A stretch of DNA of 40,260 nucleotides from Deltaproteobacteria bacterium (GCA_016935665.1 JAFGQN010000021.1:1-40260); one strand, 5' to 3'. Positions 8,752 through 17,771 are shown, counted from the first letter of the stretch. Made by a program: numbers and translations. Notes: generated by a model not told the origin, from the sequence alone.

Positions 8752-10422
8752 ATGAAACATACACCCGATGAGACAACACTCGATAAGGAACAGATTGCCA
8801 AAGCGTTCGTACATGCCGCGTTTGAAAAGAAACTCCTGGCGGACCAAATCGATGGTCTCTATGAATCTCTGGACAATATCAGTGCGAGTCTGGACATCGA
8901 GTCCAGGCAGCAACTCTTTAAAAATACAAAGGAATATATGGAGAAACTCGCCCACCGCATAAAGGATGTCGAACGGCAGCTGAATGAAATGCTTCCTCAG
9001 GTCATCGCGTTTAATAACGAAACGTTCTTCCTCCATTCCACCGCATCTGACCCCAGGATGGATAACACGCTCTCATTTGCCACTCGAAAACCCAAACGAT
9101 CTGACGAGCCATTTAACGATACGAGCCTGGAAAAACCGCCGGAATCAGAGGAACCCCCTCTGGTCAGAGTGACGCTGGACATGGACGCAGGCGGTGAGAA
9201 GGTTCCGGCGGGCATTCAGCTGCCCCATTATGCGCCCGAAAAACCCACGCTTCTTGCGATGGAGCCCGCCCCTCTGGTGGACGAGAATGATGAACCGTAT
9301 CAGTTTGAAGAAGACGACGACGTTCGGCTGTCCCAGGACGAAATTTTCGACACGCCTCCGCCGGTATTGACACCGTCACAGAATCCCGACTACGTGTTGG
9401 ACGATGCAGTCAAAGCGTTTTCGGAACAGGTGGCTGGGCCGGAGAATAATATCGGGCAGGTGGCAGTGGATAGTTCCGAATCCGCCGACGCAAACCATGA
9501 CGCAAAGATTGAAGATACCCATTGCGCATCGGAATTGTCCGAGACATCCCCGGTGACGGCTCGCGGGCCCAAAGACACGTTTCGCTATGCGGAGCTGCCG
9601 TCGCGCATTCCCGCCCCCGATTCGTCACGGCAAATCGCAAAAATTGATTTGGCACCGGCTAGAGACGTTATTGATGGAACGGAGGAGTCGGTTCCGAAAA
9701 CCGACACACTGCGGCTCGCACAGTCTACCGCCGGCGACACGGATTTACCGGATTCCGACGGCCATGCGCCACACGACAATCTGGCAGGGATGCTGGCGCC
9801 GGACGAAACAGAGGCCGAACCCCCAACTGAACTGCACACTGATCCCTCTGCAGAGATGGCATCAGATGACTCCGATGACGCGACAGAAGCCGCCCCCCGC
9901 GATCGCACAGAGGAAAGTATTCTATTCTGGAAGCAAAGCGCGATTTCATCGCCATCCACTGATGATACTCCGTACAAAACCATCCTGAAAGACGCCACCG
10001 CCATGTTTGACAGACATTTTGCGTTGAGTAGAATTCCCTCGCTGTTGCCGGGCAACGCTGCGTCCTCGGCGCCTCCGGAGCATCCCGCGGCAGACAGCGA
10101 TTCGCCTAAAACACACCAGTTGGATGGTTCCGCAAAGGAATCGGCACAGAACGATGTGTCTCCAGACGCCGAAACATCTGACAGCAATGACGGAGCTTCC
10201 GGCAACGCATACGATGATGTAAATCCACTGGAAAAAGAGCTGTTCGCCATGATCAGCGCCCATATGGATTCCAGCGAAACAGAAGCCAGGTTTTCCTATC
10301 CACCACAATCTCTGACGGACACCGATGCCGTTGCCATTCCTCCAGGTGACGACCTGCCCCCTGCAGAAAATATCGAGGACACCAAACAGGAAGAAACCCA
10401 CTCGAACCGGAGCAACCACTGA
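8752..10422 (+). CDS. Large acidic protein with N-terminal coiled coil, unknown function
   Basis: Not recognised as a known family. The ATG at 8752 (MKHTPDETTLDKEQIAKAF) has GGAG eight bases upstream; the frame opens earlier at 8668, but that would add a segment without a ribosome site. The 556-residue product has no signal peptide or membrane span and should be cytoplasmic. Residues about 10-90 form amphipathic helices (LYESLDNISASLDIESRQQ; YMEKLAHRIKDVERQLNEML) suited to a coiled coil. The rest is very acidic and low-complexity, rich in Asp, Glu, Ser, Pro and Ala, with few hydrophobic blocks, so largely disordered. Its stop shares one base with the next ATG (TGATG), giving tight coupling to the small coiled-coil protein. 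It may act as a scaffold for the membrane complex encoded downstream; this rests on gene order only. Confidence 0.75.
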   Translation: MKHTPDETTLDKEQIAKAFVHAAFEKKLLADQIDGLYESLDNISASLDIESRQQLFKNTKEYMEKLAHRIKDVERQLNEMLPQVIAFNNETFFLHSTASDPRMDNTLSFATRKPKRSDEPFNDTSLEKPPESEEPPLVRVTLDMDAGGEKVPAGIQLPHYAPEKPTLLAMEPAPLVDENDEPYQFEEDDDVRLSQDEIFDTPPPVLTPSQNPDYVLDDAVKAFSEQVAGPENNIGQVAVDSSESADANHDAKIEDTHCASELSETSPVTARGPKDTFRYAELPSRIPAPDSSRQIAKIDLAPARDVIDGTEESVPKTDTLRLAQSTAGDTDLPDSDGHAPHDNLAGMLAPDETEAEPPTELHTDPSAEMASDDSDDATEAAPRDRTEESILFWKQSAISSPSTDDTPYKTILKDATAMFDRHFALSRIPSLLPGNAASSAPPEHPAADSDSPKTHQLDGSAKESAQNDVSPDAETSDSNDGASGNAYDDVNPLEKELFAMISAHMDSSETEARFSYPPQSLTDTDAVAIPPGDDLPPAENIEDTKQEETHSNRSNH

Positions 10423-10787
10423 TGATAACACACCTGGATGTGGAAGAATTGAGCCAGAGCATCATTGACGAAGCGATTCATCTGGCCCGCAACGATCACA
10501 TTCCCGACTGGGAAAGATGTCTTGAGCAACTGGATATACGGATTGCGAATTTAGACGAAGAGGTTCTTCACAAGCCGATAATTCCCCCGGAACTGCAGGA
10601 CGCATATCGGGAGAGGATTGACAATCTGTCGCTGGAGAACACGACACTGCGCACGCGGCTCGGACAGACCAAAGAAGCGCTGGAGCGCGCACGGGAAGCG
10701 TACATGGCAGAGCGGGAACAGACGCGACGACTCCAAACAAAGCTGGAAGAGTTGGAGCAGCGACTTCTGACCTACCTGAGCCATTAG
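10422..10787 (+). CDS. Small coiled-coil protein, unknown function
   Basis: A 121-residue protein with no signal peptide. The first half (MITHLDVEELSQSIIDEAIH) is helical and acidic; the second half from about residue 64 is a continuous heptad pattern (RIDNLSLENTTLRTRLGQT, then KEALERAREAYMAEREQT and KLEELEQRLLTYLSH), a long parallel or hairpin coiled coil. The ATG overlaps the previous stop by one base, and GGAG precedes it by nine bases. The VWA gene begins 24 bases downstream. Such a protein could pair with the coiled coil of its upstream neighbour; no biochemical role can be assigned from sequence. Confidence 0.75.
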   Translation: MITHLDVEELSQSIIDEAIHLARNDHIPDWERCLEQLDIRIANLDEEVLHKPIIPPELQDAYRERIDNLSLENTTLRTRLGQTKEALERAREAYMAEREQTRRLQTKLEELEQRLLTYLSH

Positions 10788-10811
10788 TGTATTTGAAAGA
10801 CAGGAAATATC

Positions 10812-12161
10812 ATGTATAGGCACCACATCGAGCACACTTTCACAACGAAAAACGTTTTGCATCAGCTGCATTTGCGTCGTCCCAGTGTTCAGCTGATTTG
10901 CGCCGCCATTGTCACTGCTATCGTATGTGTCGCTCCGGACACACGGGCGTCAGAAGACCACAGCGCCGACATCATTGTGGTGCTCGATTTGTCAGGCAGT
11001 ATGAAATCCGATGACACTGCTGACCGCTTCAACGCTTTTTTTTCGTGGGCGTCAACCTTTAAGGTCAAGGGAGATCGCATTGGTATCGTGGCCATGGGGA
11101 ATGGGGCCCGCCTCATTGCGCCCCTCACCGAAGCTGCGGAAATAGACTTTGCAAAACTCTCAAACCGACTGAAACGACGCGCCAAATACACCGATGTGGC
11201 CGCAGGACTGGAAAACGCATACTACGAGTTAAAGAACAATTCCAGGCCAAAGGTCGCCAAACTCATTCTCCTGTATTCCGATGCGCAGATTGATATGCCC
11301 AAAGGTACGTGGGACATGGAGAACTCGCTGCGCTATTTACGCGGCAGTCTTATTCCATCCCTCAGTCAGGAACAAATCGGACTTCTCGCCATTGTGCCCG
11401 ATGGACTCAAGGCGAATTTCCCGTTGCTGCAGGAAATGGCAGTTGGGACAAACGGTGTGTACTATCGCGGTTTGCCACCAGACGCTGTGGCCACCAGACA
11501 CAAAATTCTACAAAAGCAGTACTATCAAACCGAAACACCTGCCGCAATCGCAGCAGGGGCGCCCAAAGCGACACCTCACCCCCAATTGCCCCTCCCTTCC
11601 GAATCGCAATCCGAATCCGCCCCCCCAGTACTGAAAACCAAAGCGGAACCATCGGAATCCCCCACGGCAGCGGGCTCCGGCGTACCAAAGGAAGTGGGCG
11701 GCATTGGAATCGGATTTCTGGTACTGGCAGGAGTGCTGCTGATGGGCTTTACGATAATGCTGGTCGCCCTCGCGGTTCTGTTCAGGCGTACCCGTCAACC
11801 GGCGCCGACCCGGAAAGAGGAACTGGTGGATGTACTGCAGGAGCTGCAGTCACTGAAATCTGAAACGGAAAAATCGGGTATGTACGTCAGACAGATTGCT
11901 CATGATATGGATGCCGACGGCGAACCGAATTTTGGCGAGCCCCAGGATGAATTGTCACTGAGTATGGTCACCCCGTTCCTCGATTACGAAGAGGCCAAAG
12001 CGGTCATTCACAGACAGCACCCTGTCGTCGATGAGATTGCAGCGTCTCCGGCGTTTGAGCACAAGGACGCTGAGAATGGGAATCTCTCGGTTTCCACCAT
12101 GGAAACACTGATTGGCACAGCCGCTGCGACAACGGACGACAAAGAGAGGGGACAAGCATGA
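10812..12161 (+). CDS. VWA-domain single-pass membrane protein
   Basis: A 449-residue protein whose ATG follows AGGAAATATC. Residues about 24-46 are a signal peptide (PSVQLICAAIVTAIVCV, cleavage near TRA|SE). The exported part begins with a von Willebrand A domain: the metal-binding MIDAS motif D59-L-S-G-S63, a Thr at the second site (KYTDVAAGLENAY) and LILLYSDAQID as the later strand. A Pro/Ser-rich linker follows (about residues 235-295), then a transmembrane helix (IGIGFLVLAGVLLMGFTIML, about 297-325) with RRTR on its cytoplasmic side, then about 120 acidic cytoplasmic residues. VWA domains bind protein partners through a divalent metal; in Tad systems a VWA is found in TadG-type proteins, but no TadG pilin-like N-terminus is seen. 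The stop overlaps the MinD-like ATG in ATGA. Confidence 0.88.
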   Translation: MYRHHIEHTFTTKNVLHQLHLRRPSVQLICAAIVTAIVCVAPDTRASEDHSADIIVVLDLSGSMKSDDTADRFNAFFSWASTFKVKGDRIGIVAMGNGARLIAPLTEAAEIDFAKLSNRLKRRAKYTDVAAGLENAYYELKNNSRPKVAKLILLYSDAQIDMPKGTWDMENSLRYLRGSLIPSLSQEQIGLLAIVPDGLKANFPLLQEMAVGTNGVYYRGLPPDAVATRHKILQKQYYQTETPAAIAAGAPKATPHPQLPLPSESQSESAPPVLKTKAEPSESPTAAGSGVPKEVGGIGIGFLVLAGVLLMGFTIMLVALAVLFRRTRQPAPTRKEELVDVLQELQSLKSETEKSGMYVRQIAHDMDADGEPNFGEPQDELSLSMVTPFLDYEEAKAVIHRQHPVVDEIAASPAFEHKDAENGNLSVSTMETLIGTAAATTDDKERGQA

Positions 12162-13066
12162 AAAAGCCCGCAATTATACCTGTGGCAGGGGGCAAAGGGG
12201 GTATCGGCAAAAGCATTATCGCCGCCAATATCGCCGTTACGCTGGCAGCTCAGGGACACGATGTGGTGGCCATGGATTTGGACCTCGGTGGTTCCAATCT
12301 GCACGCAATTTTTGGGATTCGAAATTCCGAAAAAAATATTGTGCATTTTGCGACGCATCGGGATGTGGCTCTGGAAGACATGGTGCTGCCCACCAAATAT
12401 GCGGGCACCAGGATAATATGTGGCGCCGCCAACATCGCCGGCGCGGCCGACATTCCCGCGCAACAGAAACTGCGCATCATTCACAATATTGAGACATTGT
12501 CCGCGGAATACGTCATTCTCGATTTGGGCGCCGGCAGTTCGTTCAATGTCACCGATTTTTTTCTCACAGGGGAACAGGGCGTGATTGTGGTCGTTCCGGA
12601 AATCACCTCTCTGATGGACGCGTACAGCTTTTTGAAAACAACACTGTACCGCCGACTGCAAATGGAATGGCAGCATGAGCCGGAAATCAAAATTCTGATA
12701 GAGGAATTTAAAAATCCCGGAAACGATGCTCATATGCAAACAGTTGAAGATTTACTGCGCGCCGTACGCAATGTCAGTATGGCCCATGAGCACGAAATGC
12801 GGATGAAACTGCAAAGCTATGGCGTCAAGGTGGTTGTGAACAAGGTTCGCCAGAAAAAAGATTTCCAGGTGGTGCGCACCATTCAGCAACTGGCGCTTAA
12901 AAATCTGAATCTGGCCGTCTACAATGCGGGCTTCGTCCCCTATGACACCACAGTGGAGCACTCCGTCAACCAGATGGTTCCTTTTGTTCAACTCTTTCCA
13001 CAAAGCGCCGCCACTCACCAGATGGGACAACTGGCCAAAGCTCTAACCGCTACGTCCGCGGCATAA
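12158..13066 (+). CDS. MinD/ParA-family ATPase (TadZ/FlhG-like)
   Basis: A 302-residue P-loop ATPase of the MinD/ParA group. The deviant Walker A motif GGKGGIGKS is at residues 11-19, with both lysines K13 and K18. DLDLGG follows at the switch I/A' position, and YVILDLGAGSS provides Walker B. There is no fused receiver domain, which separates it from full-length CpaE/TadZ and makes it closer in size to MinD/FlhG. No C-terminal amphipathic membrane-targeting helix is obvious. The ATG lies in an ATGA overlap with the VWA gene and has GAGAGGGG upstream. Proteins of this family place or count membrane machines (septum, flagella, pili, chemoreceptors). Here it probably positions the complex encoded around it, including the CpaF-type ATPase 3.7 kb downstream. 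Confidence 0.9.
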   Translation: MKKPAIIPVAGGKGGIGKSIIAANIAVTLAAQGHDVVAMDLDLGGSNLHAIFGIRNSEKNIVHFATHRDVALEDMVLPTKYAGTRIICGAANIAGAADIPAQQKLRIIHNIETLSAEYVILDLGAGSSFNVTDFFLTGEQGVIVVVPEITSLMDAYSFLKTTLYRRLQMEWQHEPEIKILIEEFKNPGNDAHMQTVEDLLRAVRNVSMAHEHEMRMKLQSYGVKVVVNKVRQKKDFQVVRTIQQLALKNLNLAVYNAGFVPYDTTVEHSVNQMVPFVQLFPQSAATHQMGQLAKALTATSAA

Positions 13067-13154
13067 TTCATCTACCCTGGCCGCAGATGAGGCATACCAG
13101 CAACAGTTGCACGAAAAGCAAATGTTTTCGTCTCATTTCATATTGTGCGCTATA

Positions 13155-13940
13155 ATGTTTCACGTGACCCGGATTACCCAACATCTTTTTCTGAATATCG
13201 TGCTGCTCGTCGTGCTGACATGTGGGGCATGCGGACGAATTTCGTTTGAGGATGGCGACACCTCCCATGAATTTGTCGGTGATGGTGATACCGATGCGGA
13301 CAGTTGGGTCACGACGCCAACCGACACTGAGACTGAGGACACCGCGCCGGACAACACTCTTCACTATTCCGGTCCAACCGAAGCCATATCCATCGCTCCT
13401 CCAGACGGTGAGCGTTTTATAGACAGTGCCGGCAACTCGGCTGGCGTACAGGGCATATTCTATGCATACAGCGACGATACGTCCTCTATAGCCGTGTCCA
13501 ATTCCGCAGGTGGGTTTTTCTATCTCAGCGGCCAGGTGGCTGCCGCACCGCCGAATGAATACATGTATATCGGTATGGGCACAGGGCTATGTTTCGATAC
13601 CAACGATACGTATTATCCCATTGGAAACTGTCCCTTTGCCCCCCAGCTGGCAGATCAAATGGTTGGTATTTCATTTGAGATGACCGGCACATATCCCCTA
13701 TTCGGTGTTCTGGAGATAACGTTTATCTGTACCAGTACGGGCAACATGCTGTACTGGCGCATTCCGGCGACCGGAGAACACGAAGTGCTTTTTTCGGACA
13801 TGCAGGTTCGCCAACCCAACATCCCGTTTACTGCCGGAGACATCGACCGGGTGCAGTTTCAGCTCTCCAATACGACCCAGCCCCCTATTTCGTATGATTT
13901 CTTTTTGGGGAATTTCAAGATTCTAATGAGAGCAGACTGA
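13155..13940 (+). CDS. Putative lipoprotein with acidic linker and beta-rich domain
   Basis: A 261-residue product from the ATG at 13155 (MFHVTRITQHLFLNIVLLVV), a hydrophobic signal ending in LTCGACG; either Cys could be lipidated, and the lipobox is imperfect. Earlier starts at 13122 (ATG) or 13107 (TTG) are possible because none has a convincing ribosome site. After the Cys comes an Asp/Thr-rich linker (DGDTDADSW; TDTETEDTAPD) typical of myxobacterial-type surface lipoproteins. The remaining 180 residues are beta-rich and hydrophobic-aromatic, with GIFYAYSDD near the start and FFLGNFKILMRAD at the end, which looks like a jelly-roll or carbohydrate-binding-type sandwich. I cannot name the family. 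It sits between the two halves of the FHA/CpaF cluster and converges with the minus-strand VWA lipoprotein. Confidence 0.7.
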   Translation: MFHVTRITQHLFLNIVLLVVLTCGACGRISFEDGDTSHEFVGDGDTDADSWVTTPTDTETEDTAPDNTLHYSGPTEAISIAPPDGERFIDSAGNSAGVQGIFYAYSDDTSSIAVSNSAGGFFYLSGQVAAAPPNEYMYIGMGTGLCFDTNDTYYPIGNCPFAPQLADQMVGISFEMTGTYPLFGVLEITFICTSTGNMLYWRIPATGEHEVLFSDMQVRQPNIPFTAGDIDRVQFQLSNTTQPPISYDFFLGNFKILMRAD

Positions 13941-13960
13941 CGGAATGGAAAAAACGAAAG

Positions 13961-15100
13961 CTATTCCAATATGGGGACGTCTTCGTCGCTGCAGGCCAGC
14001 TGCACTTTGACCCCACTGACATCGCCATCTTCAAGGGTGGCGCATGCAGCCTGGCAAAACTCAATGGCGGTGTGGCTGCTGTCGCTAAACGTCCAGCCCC
14101 TGTTTTTGGCGCAATTGTCATCGCGTGGAATCGCCTTTCCATCGAAGGTCACCACAACGCGATTGTAATCCACGTTGTCGCTCTGGAAGGTGCCCAGTTT
14201 AAAATCACAGCTGACCACCACAGTCTCTGCGATTTGACTGAGGGCGGACTTCAGCTCGTCCCCATTATCTGCGCTCAGATACTGAGTAAACGGCGTACCG
14301 CCGGCAGCAGCGATGGCATTGAGCTGGTCTGGATCAGCGCCCTCGCCAAAGCCGATAACAATCGTCTTGATGCCTTCGTCATTTCTCAGTGTCGAGGTCA
14401 CTGCCGCCAGTTCCTGCGCCGTGGCGCCACCCTGCTGGTCATAAACACCTTCCGGGCCACATGAATCCTGCCCATCCGAAATAATCACCAGATAACTGCC
14501 GCCTCCAGCGGAAAATGCCGGTGCGTATGCCGAATCTGTATAATTCTGCATAGCCAAAAGGAGCGGTGTTGCATCACCTGGCTCCCACTGACTCAATTCA
14601 TTGGTGATGACAGTGCCGTTGTTCAATGCCACATCGTGCACCACGGACTCTCCCACCGCGCACGAGGAGCCATTGCCGCCACCAGACCTCCCCCCCGGAC
14701 GCGCAAAAAGGTCCAGACCAAAACTGATTTCACTATCGTAGGCGGTCACCATCTCCTGAATCGCGCCCATGGCCAGTGTCCATTTATTGTCTTCGCGCAT
14801 GGACTGGGACTTGTCCTCCAGCAGCATCACACGAGTGGCCACCCGATTTAGTTCTGTTGTGAGTGTTTCGCATGCGACAAAATCATCGCCAATTGTGTTG
14901 TCAAAGCCGTCATCAATAATCCCCCCCAGACCGCCATCGCCGCCAGGCAATCCGGTACTGTTGTCGCCCTCACCGCCCATAATGCCCCCAAGACCAGCGC
15001 CGCCTGCCTGTCCATCTTCTCCCCCCTCCCCTTCGCTACATCCTGACCAGACTCCAACGATAGATAATAGACACAGTAATGCAACCTGATGATGTTTCAT
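13961..15100 (-). CDS. VWA-domain lipoprotein
   Basis: A 379-residue lipoprotein. The ATG at 15100 (MKHHQVALLCLLSIVGVWSG) has AGGAG seven bases upstream; the upstream extension to 15133 is rejected. The signal peptide ends in WSGC, with Cys20 or so as the lipid site. A Gly/Glu-rich linker with repeated GGLGGI-like units (residues about 24-70) is followed by a VWA domain: MIDAS D-K-S-Q-S within MLLEDKSQSM, the second-site Thr in GDATPLLLAMQ, and the strand YLVIISDGQDS. The C-terminal part holds several Cys (VSCDF, DDNCAK, EFCQAACATL, LACSD) that probably form disulfides. Expected at the outer membrane or cell surface. It is transcribed opposite to its neighbours, so it may not belong to the flanking cluster, although a second VWA protein lies there. 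Confidence 0.88.
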   Translation of the reverse strand: MKHHQVALLCLLSIVGVWSGCSEGEGGEDGQAGGAGLGGIMGGEGDNSTGLPGGDGGLGGIIDDGFDNTIGDDFVACETLTTELNRVATRVMLLEDKSQSMREDNKWTLAMGAIQEMVTAYDSEISFGLDLFARPGGRSGGGNGSSCAVGESVVHDVALNNGTVITNELSQWEPGDATPLLLAMQNYTDSAYAPAFSAGGGSYLVIISDGQDSCGPEGVYDQQGGATAQELAAVTSTLRNDEGIKTIVIGFGEGADPDQLNAIAAAGGTPFTQYLSADNGDELKSALSQIAETVVVSCDFKLGTFQSDNVDYNRVVVTFDGKAIPRDDNCAKNRGWTFSDSSHTAIEFCQAACATLEDGDVSGVKVQLACSDEDVPILE

Positions 15101-15502
15101 TTGTTTCTCCTGATGTTGAATGCCCGTGTGCACGCCATTTGCTCTTTTGCGGCGTTGTCTCCATCATCCAATTCTATCAAAAAAAAAGTTTCTGGTGACA
15201 ACAATCTGCAACGCCTCCCGGTGAAACATGTCTCATTGCAGTGCAATTTTCCAATGGACTTTTCACCATCGTTCCCATGTTGGTGGATTGGGGCCCTCAA
15301 ACAGGAAAAATCAGCGTTAACAGAATACCCACATGCAACAAACGCCGCACTTTTACCGATATTGTTTTCCGGAGAACCGACTGACAACACTGCCAAACAA
15401 AAAAACTGCATTTTCAACACGTTAGAACTTTTTTTGTTTTTTTTTGCAACAAAATCAAAAAACGGCCGAAGAGGAGAAGCCATCCAGCGAAAGGAAATTG
15501 GG
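15101..15502. other. Divergent intergenic region, 402 bases
   Basis: Separates the minus-strand VWA lipoprotein from the FHA operon and should hold promoters for both. The plus frame is open through it, but the translation is not protein-like. It contains homopolymer tracts: nine A at about 15179-15187 and two T runs near 15429-15445. I could not find a convincing -35/-10 pair. Confidence 0.5.
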
Positions 15503-16351
15503 ATGCAGGAAATAGAAATAGCGGTACTTATCGATAAAAAAAAACAGGCCACCTATCGATTCAGTGAGTTCCCCCTTGAAATTGGCAGAGACGCCAGCTG
15601 CCATTTTATCATTCGACATAAAGTCATTGGGAGAAAACTGTGCAAAGTGTGGTGGGAGCCGGACGGCATCATTCACCTGGAGGAACACTCCGGATTGACC
15701 AATCCCATTTACGTTAATGGCACACTGGTGGAGGGGGGAATTGCCGCAACATCTCTCTCCGCGCGCATCGGCCCGGTGGGTCTGGAGATTCGCAAGGCAA
15801 CTCGTAATCCGACAGGTACAGCACAAACGCGTCCATCATGGGCCGGCATTTCGTTGCCAGTGCGCGTTGCGGTCGGTGCGCTCACTTTGCTTCTGGCCGC
15901 CATCTGGATTTGGACAGCACCCTCCCGGCCCTCTTCCGGGGTATCCATGGCTGACTTTCCTTTAAAACTGACCTTTACCACGGTGGACGCCGTATCTCCA
16001 GATGCGGAACAGGCCGCTTACGCCGTGCGAATGGCGGAAACCGAATACAGTCGCATGCCAGAGGACATTCAGAGGCGAAAATCCGCGATTGAACAAATGG
16101 ACAAAGCCGCGCATCTACCCCTACCCAATTCCCCATTGTCGGCCCGGGCACGTGTCATTTCAAAGAAATGGAAATCGGAATTGAACGCGGCATATCGACT
16201 CGAGCTGGTAACGCTGTTTCACGCCATCGATAACGACGACGTGAAGCAGATTCAAAAGAGCGCCCCAAAGTTGATTCAGTATCTCGATACCTCCGAGAAA
16301 GGACTCATTTTATGGCTTCAACGCCAAAGCAACATTGGAGAAGAACAATGA
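15503..16351 (+). CDS. FHA-domain single-pass membrane protein
   Basis: A 282-residue protein. The ATG at 15503 (MQEIEIAVLIDKKKQATYRF) is preceded by AAAGGAAATTGGG; the frame is open far upstream but that part lacks coding character. Residues about 5-95 form a forkhead-associated domain: the strand FPLEIGRDASCHF, the R-K-L-C-K-V region in place of the common S-x-x-H, and NPIYVNGTLVEGG. FHA domains bind phosphothreonine; the usual Ser/His pair is replaced here, so binding strength is uncertain. A Pro/Thr linker leads to a TM helix (VRVAVGALTLLLAAIWIW, about 118-136) and about 145 helical periplasmic residues. The topology would place FHA in the cytoplasm. The stop overlaps the next ATG (ATGA). 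First gene of a five-gene chain ending at 19041. Confidence 0.85.
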   Translation: MQEIEIAVLIDKKKQATYRFSEFPLEIGRDASCHFIIRHKVIGRKLCKVWWEPDGIIHLEEHSGLTNPIYVNGTLVEGGIAATSLSARIGPVGLEIRKATRNPTGTAQTRPSWAGISLPVRVAVGALTLLLAAIWIWTAPSRPSSGVSMADFPLKLTFTTVDAVSPDAEQAAYAVRMAETEYSRMPEDIQRRKSAIEQMDKAAHLPLPNSPLSARARVISKKWKSELNAAYRLELVTLFHAIDNDDVKQIQKSAPKLIQYLDTSEKGLILWLQRQSNIGEEQ

Positions 16352-16764
16352 AACCACAATTTCATCACCCCATTTATTTCCCTCAACCCTTGCAGCGAAT
16401 TGCCGGATGGGCGGGTATGCTTTTTCTGCTCTGTCATTGTGGCAGTTCCCCACCCACGTCCCGACATTTTAAAGGGCCCGCAGATTACCTTGAAACCGGT
16501 TTGGCGCTGCGAGACATGGGAGACCATCTGAACGCCAGCTACTGGCTGGAAGCCGCACTGGATCAGTCCCCGGAGCGGGAGACGCACATTCTGCGATTAC
16601 TGGTGGAGGAACAAATACTCGCCGGCCGATTGCTGGCTGCACAAAGCGGTCTGGACAGACTTCGCGTAATTGCTGCGAATGATTCGAGTATTACCATGCT
16701 GGCGATTGCTATCAGCAACGCCACCGCTCATCAGTCCAATGCGATGAAGGAGGCAACGCCATGA
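16348..16764 (+). CDS. TPR-like lipoprotein (TadD-like)
   Basis: A 138-residue product. The ATG at 16348 overlaps the FHA stop (ATGA) and has GGAG seven bases upstream. The N-terminus has a basic/polar start followed by the hydrophobic block GWAGMLFLLCHCGSS, a lipoprotein signal with Cys in an imperfect lipobox. The mature part contains helix pairs in TPR style: DYLETGLALRDMGDHLNASY with WLEAALDQSP, then LLVEEQILAGRLLAAQSGLD. Two or three repeats fit. Tad loci encode a TPR lipoprotein, TadD, needed for secretin assembly; size and neighbourhood agree with such a role, but the similarity is structural only. Its stop overlaps the CpaF-like ATG in ATGA. Confidence 0.75.
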   Translation: MKPQFHHPIYFPQPLQRIAGWAGMLFLLCHCGSSPPTSRHFKGPADYLETGLALRDMGDHLNASYWLEAALDQSPERETHILRLLVEEQILAGRLLAAQSGLDRLRVIAANDSSITMLAIAISNATAHQSNAMKEATP

Positions 16765-17771
16765 TTCCCCAGGGCATATTTGAGCATTCCATCACGCGCT
16801 ATCTGCAACCCATAGCAGGGCTGCTGAACGACGACAACATCAGCGAAATCATGATTAATGGTCCAGATGAAATCTGGATTGAAAAAAAAGGGGTGCTGCA
16901 TCCCACGGATCTTCGCTTTCCCAACACACAGGCGCTGGATGCGGCATTAACCAATATTTCACAATACTGCGGCAGGCCCTGGGATGAAAACCATCCCATA
17001 TTGGAAACACACCTGCCCGACGGTTCCCGTCTCGAGGCGGTAATGGCCCCAATTGCCAAAAATGGTCCCACCGTGGCCATTCGTCGATTCTTCAAATCCA
17101 AACTGACCGTGGCCGATTTGATTCAAAACAATACCATCAGCGAAGCCGCTGCCCTTTACCTGGCCAAAGCCATCGCGCAAAAACAGAATGTGGTGGTCTC
17201 CGGCGGAACGGGCAGCGGAAAAACATCTTTGTTATGCGCATTGTCATCCTTCTTTGTAAAACGGGAACGTATTGTTGTCATCGAAGACACGCATGAATTG
17301 GATTTACAGCAACCACACGTTGTTTATCTGGAGAGTCGTTCTGCGGACGAAAAGGGGCGCGGTGAAATCCGCATTCGGGATCTGCTCCGTGCCACATTGC
17401 GACTTCGGCCCGACCGCATCCTGATTGGTGAAGTCCGTGGAGACGAAGCGCTGGACCTGATTCAGGCAATGACCAGCGGCCACGCCGGCTCCATGACCAC
17501 CGTTCATGCCAACACACCTCTGGATGCGTTGCACCGGTTCGAAACAATGATACTCAGTTCACAGTCCAATATTCCGCACCAGGCTATTTGTGCGCAAATC
17601 GCATCCGCCATCGATATAATTGTGCAAATCAAAAGAGGGCACACAGGAAAACGAATGGTGAGTGATATCAGCACCGTTTCATCTGCGGTAATGCAGGGGC
17701 ATTACAGCGTCACGCCGATTTTCAAACGCGACTTTGATGGGCCACTGTGTTACGTGGAGACTTCCAAATGA
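16761..17771 (+). CDS. CpaF/TadA-type secretion ATPase
   Basis: A 336-residue cytoplasmic hexameric ATPase of the type II/IV secretion superfamily, CpaF/TadA/VirB11 branch. The N-terminal domain has ISEIMINGPDEIWIEKKG, the hallmark start of CpaF proteins. Walker A GGTGSGKT covers residues 148-155 (K154). VVIEDTHEL is the Asp/Glu box, DRILIGEVRGDEA is Walker B, and GHAGSMTTVHANTP is the His box. All catalytic motifs are intact. The protein is shorter than classic CpaF (about 450 residues) because the long N-terminal extension is missing. These ATPases normally drive pilin assembly through the membrane proteins TadB and TadC, neither of which is encoded in this window. ATGA overlaps join it to both neighbours. 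Confidence 0.95.
   Translation: MIPQGIFEHSITRYLQPIAGLLNDDNISEIMINGPDEIWIEKKGVLHPTDLRFPNTQALDAALTNISQYCGRPWDENHPILETHLPDGSRLEAVMAPIAKNGPTVAIRRFFKSKLTVADLIQNNTISEAAALYLAKAIAQKQNVVVSGGTGSGKTSLLCALSSFFVKRERIVVIEDTHELDLQQPHVVYLESRSADEKGRGEIRIRDLLRATLRLRPDRILIGEVRGDEALDLIQAMTSGHAGSMTTVHANTPLDALHRFETMILSSQSNIPHQAICAQIASAIDIIVQIKRGHTGKRMVSDISTVSSAVMQGHYSVTPIFKRDFDGPLCYVETSK

Noticed and set aside
9585-10250. Minus-strand 221-codon Ser/Ala-rich frame
   Set aside because: It is the mirror of the Asp/Glu/Ser-rich coding strand of the acidic protein and has no start signal.
13069-13090. Inverted repeat TCATCT/AGATGA after the MinD gene
   Set aside because: Six-base stem, eleven-base loop and no T run; likely chance.
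15089-15502. 138-codon upstream extension of the FHA frame
   Set aside because: Low-complexity T/A tracts, no homology and a sound ATG with AAAGGA at 15503; it would also overlap the VWA lipoprotein start on the other strand.
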